56,552 nucleotides of DNA from contig JAAYAM010000034.1 in assembly GCA_012719355.1 (NCBI GenBank), positions 1 to 56,552 on the forward strand. Direction: 5' to 3'. Positions 52,992-56,552 of the stretch are shown here, one piece after another. The position numbers were made by a program, and so were the translations under genes. The notes below the pieces were generated by a model that worked only from the letters and a program-made list of their open reading frames with translations, had not been told where the DNA came from and made no database searches. This stretch comes from Acidobacteriota bacterium. Lineage in GTDB: Bacteria; Acidobacteriota; UBA6911. Every line of letters starts with the position of its first letter. Position 1 is the stretch's first letter.

Positions 52992-54038
52992 TCAATCACC
53001 CCTATTTTCCTGATTCTCCACAATATTCTTCAGCTGCCGGACCTCCTTCTCCAGGTCCCGTATTCGGCGCATAAGCTGGGGCAGCCTGGGGAAGATCGCG
53101 GTCGAACGCAGCCATGCAGCGTTTTCAAAAGCCGGAGATCCGGACACCACTCCTCCCGCCGGAATATCATGCGATGTGCCGCTCTGGGCAGTGATGATCG
53201 CTCCGTCTCCCACGTCGAGGTGGCCTGCGAACCCGACCTGTCCCCCCACCATCACGCGGCTCCCTATGCGCGTCGATCCCGCAACCCCGACCTGGGCGGC
53301 AAGCACACAGTCCTCGCCGATCTGCGCACCGTGCCCGACCTGCACGAGATTATCGAGTTTGGAACCGCGGCGGATGACCGTGTCTCCTACGGCGGCACGA
53401 TCGACCGTGGTGTTCGCCCCGATTTCGACATCGTCCTCGATCAGCACCCGCCCCGTCTGGCAGATCTTGTAGAACGTTCCCGTTTTGGTAGGTGCGAAAC
53501 CGAAGCCGTCGCCGCCGATCACGACTCCGTTCTGAAGAATCACCCTGTTTCCGACAACGCAGTCCTCACGAACGGTCACGAATGAGTGAAGGACGCAATC
53601 GCGGCCTATCGAAACCTCTGGATACAGAACCACATGGGGGTGGATCGTCACCCGCTCTCCGATCGTGCACCCGCTTCCGATGACGGCATAGGCGCCGATG
53701 CTGGCGCCCGCACCGATTTGCGCGTCCTCTGCAATCACAGCGGTTGGATGTATCCCGGGATCGGGTTCCCGAGGAACGAAGAAAAGCTCGAGAGCGCGGG
53801 CAAATGCCAGGTAAGGATCGTCGGTTCTCAGGCTGGGAATATCGACCGGTGGAATATCGTCGCCGAGAATAATGGCTGAGGCCCGGGTCGTCTTGATGTG
53901 GCTGACATATTTTCGATTGGAAACGAAGGTCAGGTCTCCCTGGCCCGCCTCATCGATGCCGGCGATTCTGACGATTTCGACGTCGCCATCGCCTGCGAGC
54001 CGGCAGTTGAGCCTGCCGGCGATTTCGGAAAGCTTCAT
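52992..54038 (-). CDS. lpxD: UDP-3-O-acylglucosamine N-acyltransferase
   Basis: A 348-residue trimeric acyltransferase, the third enzyme of lipid A synthesis. The N-terminal uridine-binding part has KLSEIAGRLNCRLAGDGD and ITVRIAGID-like strands. The left-handed beta helix of hexapeptide repeats runs from about residue 105 (IHPTAVIAEDAQIGAGASIG) to 310; the active His lies in QVGHGAQIGEDC. A C-terminal helix (RDLEKEVRQLKNIVE) follows, as usual. ATG at 54038 with AAGGGA is chosen over 54095. Confidence 0.94.
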   Translation of the reverse strand: MKLSEIAGRLNCRLAGDGDVEIVRIAGIDEAGQGDLTFVSNRKYVSHIKTTRASAIILGDDIPPVDIPSLRTDDPYLAFARALELFFVPREPDPGIHPTAVIAEDAQIGAGASIGAYAVIGSGCTIGERVTIHPHVVLYPEVSIGRDCVLHSFVTVREDCVVGNRVILQNGVVIGGDGFGFAPTKTGTFYKICQTGRVLIEDDVEIGANTTVDRAAVGDTVIRRGSKLDNLVQVGHGAQIGEDCVLAAQVGVAGSTRIGSRVMVGGQVGFAGHLDVGDGAIITAQSGTSHDIPAGGVVSGSPAFENAAWLRSTAIFPRLPQLMRRIRDLEKEVRQLKNIVENQENRGD

Positions 54039-54077
54039 AACAGCGGGTCCCTTCTGCAAGATAAGGCATCTCAATGT

Positions 54078-54106
54078 TTTACGATATTGAAGCACTATGG
54101 TAGTAT
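54078..54106 (+). promoter_or_regulatory. murJ: Sigma70-like promoter of murJ-xer
   Basis: TTTACG, 17-base spacer, TAGTAT. Transcription would begin near 54113, 27 bases before the TTG start of murJ. Confidence 0.5.
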
Positions 54107-54139
54107 TCTGCCCCCGTACACGTCAAGGAGAGGCTTGCC

Positions 54140-55735
54140 TTGGAGCCGACACCAGAGACCGCTCATAGGAGAGACGAAGGCATTGTTCTTGCGGCCGGTT
54201 CCGTAAGCATTGCGATCATGATAAGCCGTCTTCTCGGACTTGTCCGGGAAATCGTGCTCGCGCGCTATTTCGGCGCCGGAATGAGAACCGATGCATTCAA
54301 TATCGCATACCGGATCCCGAATCTTTTGCGCGACCTGTTTGCCGAAGGGGCCTTGAGTTCCGCGTTCGTCCCCACGTTCGTCCGGACCCTGACCCGTGAA
54401 GGCAAGGAGGAAGCGTGGCTGCTGGCAAACCGGGTGATCAGCCTACTTCTGACAGTCCTGGCCGTGGTAACGCTGGGGATCTTTTTCGGGGCGAAGCTCT
54501 TCGTCTATCTCCTGGCCGCCTCGTTTGCTTCCGATCCCGAAAAATTTGAACTCACGGTCCAGATGACGCGGATCATGTCGCCGTTTCTCGTGTGCATCGC
54601 GCTGGCGTCGGCGGGGATGGGAATACTGAATGCTTTCGGCACTTTCTTCGTGCCTGCGCTGGCGTCTTCGGCTTTCAATGTCTGCTGTATCCTGGCAGGG
54701 ATTTTCCTTTCCCCGCATATGCCTCGCTGGGGCATGGATCCGATTGTCGCGATGGCAGTCGGCGCCCTGGCGGGCGGCATGGCCCAGTTCATCGTGATGA
54801 TCCCTTCAACGCGCCGCCATGGTTTCAGGTTCCGCTTCGATTTGAAGTCTTCCGACGCGCGGTTGCGGCACATCCTCAACCTGATGGTTCCTGCAGTCAT
54901 AGGTCTTTCAGCCACCCAGATCAACATCACAGTCGACTCCCAGCTCGCATCCATATTCGGAGACGGACCGGTTTCATATCTGAACTATGGCTTTCGCCTG
55001 ATGCAACTCCCGATCGGGATCTTCGGCATCGCAATCGCGACCGTAACGATGGTTTCCGTATCCCGCTTTTCCGGGCAGGTCCGTACAACACTCGGCTCCA
55101 GTCTGCGTCTTGCAGCCTGTCTGACTTTTCCGGCGACGGTGGGTTTGATTCTGTTCCGGCACGAGATCGTGGCGCTGCTGTACGAAGGAGGGTCGTTCAC
55201 GGCCGCCGATACGTTGAAGACGAGTCAGGTGGTTCTCTTGTACGCTCTGGGGCTGTTTTCCTATTCCGCGGTCAAGATAGCCGTTCCGGTCTTCTACGCT
55301 CTCGATGACACGCGCACGCCGGTCACCGTGAGTCTATTGACTGTAGGGATCAAGATCGTGCTGAACCTCATCCTGATCGTCCCCTTCGGCTTTTTCGGAC
55401 TCGTTGCGGCGACAACGGCGGCATCGTGGTGCAATCTGGGGCTGCTCGCGAGACAGTTGCGGAAGAAAACCGGTGCTTTTCCGTGGGCGGAAGAGATAAG
55501 ATCCTATTTCATGATTGTGCTGGCTTCATGTCTTATGGGGATAGTCTGTCTCACTGTCTTTCGGATCTCCTGGCTGATTACGTCTGGACCGGACGTTCTG
55601 GAGCAGATATTCCGCCTCGGGACGGCCATTGCGGCAGGGATCGCCGTCATCTTCCCGATTCTTCGCATTTTGGGAGTCGAAGAGGGTCGTGAAATCCCGA
55701 GACGAATCAGGGCGCTGTTGGGCAGGTCTTCATGA
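54140..55735 (+). CDS. murJ: Lipid II flippase MurJ
   Basis: A 531-residue membrane protein of the MOP superfamily with 14 predicted helices; it flips lipid II across the inner membrane for peptidoglycan. The first helix region [19 protein letters not shown] and then [21 protein letters not shown] with GALSSAFVP are hallmarks, including the Arg residues of the central cavity. Start is TTG at 54140 behind AAGGAGAGG. A promoter candidate lies at 54078-54106. The stop overlaps the xer start in ATGA. Confidence 0.93.
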   Translation: MEPTPETAHRRDEGIVLAAGSVSIAIMISRLLGLVREIVLARYFGAGMRTDAFNIAYRIPNLLRDLFAEGALSSAFVPTFVRTLTREGKEEAWLLANRVISLLLTVLAVVTLGIFFGAKLFVYLLAASFASDPEKFELTVQMTRIMSPFLVCIALASAGMGILNAFGTFFVPALASSAFNVCCILAGIFLSPHMPRWGMDPIVAMAVGALAGGMAQFIVMIPSTRRHGFRFRFDLKSSDARLRHILNLMVPAVIGLSATQINITVDSQLASIFGDGPVSYLNYGFRLMQLPIGIFGIAIATVTMVSVSRFSGQVRTTLGSSLRLAACLTFPATVGLILFRHEIVALLYEGGSFTAADTLKTSQVVLLYALGLFSYSAVKIAVPVFYALDDTRTPVTVSLLTVGIKIVLNLILIVPFGFFGLVAATTAASWCNLGLLARQLRKKTGAFPWAEEIRSYFMIVLASCLMGIVCLTVFRISWLITSGPDVLEQIFRLGTAIAAGIAVIFPILRILGVEEGREIPRRIRALLGRSS

Positions 55736-56552
55736 GCCGCGACCTTGTTGGTGAGTTCGAAACCTATCTGAGGGTTGAGAAAGGCTTTTCCCTCAATACT
55801 GTGGCAGCCTACAGGCGGGATCTGCAGAAACTGAGCTCATTCGTCCTTGAAAACGGTCTCGAGCTGGCCGGGGTGGGGCCGGAAGACCTTGAGAAGTGGA
55901 ACCGGGCGCTCGTCCGCTCCGGGCTTGCACCACGTTCGGCGGGCAGGTGCCTGGCTGCTGCCCGCAGTTTCTACCGTTTTCTGCTGGGTGACCGGATCAT
56001 CAGCTGCGATCCGACCGAGCATCTCGAAATGCCGCGCTTTCAAAAACCGCTCCCGCGCTACCTAGACAAGGATGAGGTGGAGAGCCTGCTGCACGCCCCG
56101 GACACTGAAGAAGCTATCGGGAGCAGGGACCGTGCCATGCTGGAGGTCCTATACGGTTCCGGTCTGCGGGTATCTGAGCTGGTGAAGCTCCAGATGACTC
56201 AGGTGGATCTTACGCTCGGAGTAGTAACCTGCATAGGGAAGGGAAGCAAAGAGCGGATAGTGCCGATTGGATCGGTGGCAAACGACAGAGTGCGGGAGTA
56301 CCTGAGGAGGCATCGCCCGGAACTGCTGCAGAGGAAGAAAAGCAATTTCATTTTTGTCACCCGTCGCGGCACGCACATGAGCCGTCAGGGCTTCTGGAAG
56401 ATCATAAAAGGTTACGGAGTGAAGGCGGGGATTTCAAAGCCTCTCACTCCGCACATGCTCCGGCACAGTTTTGCCACTCATCTGCTTGAAAACGGGGCGG
56501 ATCTCCGTTCGGTGCAGATGATGCTGGGCCATTCGGATATTTCGACCACCCA
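55732..56552 (+). CDS. Tyrosine recombinase XerC/XerD, 3' end beyond the window
   Basis: The visible 273 residues form a SAM-like N-terminal domain ([21 protein letters not shown]-type start) and most of the catalytic domain. The active residues seen are Arg in [10 protein letters not shown], Lys in [10 protein letters not shown], His-x-x-Arg in [12 protein letters not shown], and His in MLGHSDIST. The nucleophilic Tyr lies just past the end of the window. Length and motifs match the chromosome dimer resolution enzymes XerC/XerD, more like XerD. The ATG overlaps the murJ stop, so the two are coupled. Confidence 0.9.
   Translation, partial: MSRDLVGEFETYLRVEKGFSLNTVAAYRRDLQKLSSFVLENGLELAGVGPEDLEKWNRALVRSGLAPRSAGRCLAAARSFYRFLLGDRIISCDPTEHLEMPRFQKPLPRYLDKDEVESLLHAPDTEEAIGSRDRAMLEVLYGSGLRVSELVKLQMTQVDLTLGVVTCIGKGSKERIVPIGSVANDRVREYLRRHRPELLQRKKSNFIFVTRRGTHMSRQGFWKIIKGYGVKAGISKPLTPHMLRHSFATHLLENGADLRSVQMMLGHSDISTT

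Noticed and set aside
1-56552. CRISPR arrays, transposases, integrated phage
   Set aside because: No spaced direct-repeat arrays, transposase motifs or phage genes were seen; the one recombinase is a XerC/XerD-type housekeeping enzyme coupled to murJ.

Overview
The window is a stretch of ordinary bacterial chromosome, GC-rich and densely coded. I support 55 protein genes (the last cut by the window end) and one tRNA-Leu(CAG). I see no rRNA, CRISPR array, prophage or insertion sequence. No stretch longer than 300 bases lacks a gene; the longest gaps (17048-17331, 40475-40731, 52763-52991, 2893-3107, 22906-23112) hold promoters, hairpins or repeats listed below, and I see nothing clear in 2893-3107. 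The cell is Gram-negative: lpxD and lptE imply lipopolysaccharide and an outer membrane. BshA (bacillithiol), an actinobacterial-style fused 2-oxoglutarate dehydrogenase, two-subunit glycyl-tRNA synthetase, a Tes/MSS-like radical SAM enzyme and a split complex I operon together suggest Acidobacteriota or a close relative. That placement is inference from gene content, not from a search.

Layout. 1-5.6 kb: ABC exporter, exported rhodanese, glycine-zipper lipoprotein, CAP-domain protein, bshA. 5.6-11.5 kb (minus strand): pentapeptide-repeat protein, a protein-kinase homologue lacking its catalytic Asp, a zinc-ribbon protein, then the 1141-residue KGD-type oxoglutarate dehydrogenase. 11.6-17 kb: TerB-like protein, HEAT-repeat protein, Smr protein, A-type Fe-S carrier, folB, map, a methyltransferase and a Fur regulator fused to a ferritin-like domain. 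17.3-20.9 kb: lpdA-lipB-E2, supplying E3, lipoate attachment and a lipoyl-bearing E2 that could serve the KGD protein. 20.9-29.5 kb: a membrane HdrD-like Fe-S oxidoreductase, divergent from nuoABCDHIJKN, which lacks nuoEFG and nuoLM. 29.5-32.4 kb: a zinc metallopeptidase, a small exported protein and a TolB/CsgG-like TPR protein. 32.4-37.7 kb: tRNA-Leu, the radical SAM enzyme, leuCD, a site-2 protease homologue and HU. 38-40.5 kb: dcd-lptE-holA and convergent rpsT. 40.7-49.8 kb: phoH-ddl, a small YdcH-like gene, psd-pssA-recO-glyQ-glyS and inositol-phosphate synthase. 50-56.5 kb: ppdK and lpxD on the minus strand, then murJ and a XerC/D recombinase on the plus strand.

How the genes fit together. 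Three themes recur: central carbon and energy metabolism (KGD, E2/E3/LipB, PPDK, complex I, HdrD-like protein), envelope and lipid synthesis (LpxD, LptE, MurJ, Ddl, Psd, PssA, inositol-phosphate synthase, Tes-like enzyme), and housekeeping (HolA, RecO, XerC/D, GlyQS, S20, HU, Map). Sigma70-like promoters are readable at several points, including two back-to-back divergent pairs (HU/dcd and rpsT/phoH). Product names rest on motifs, lengths and context read by eye; no database search or structure prediction was run.
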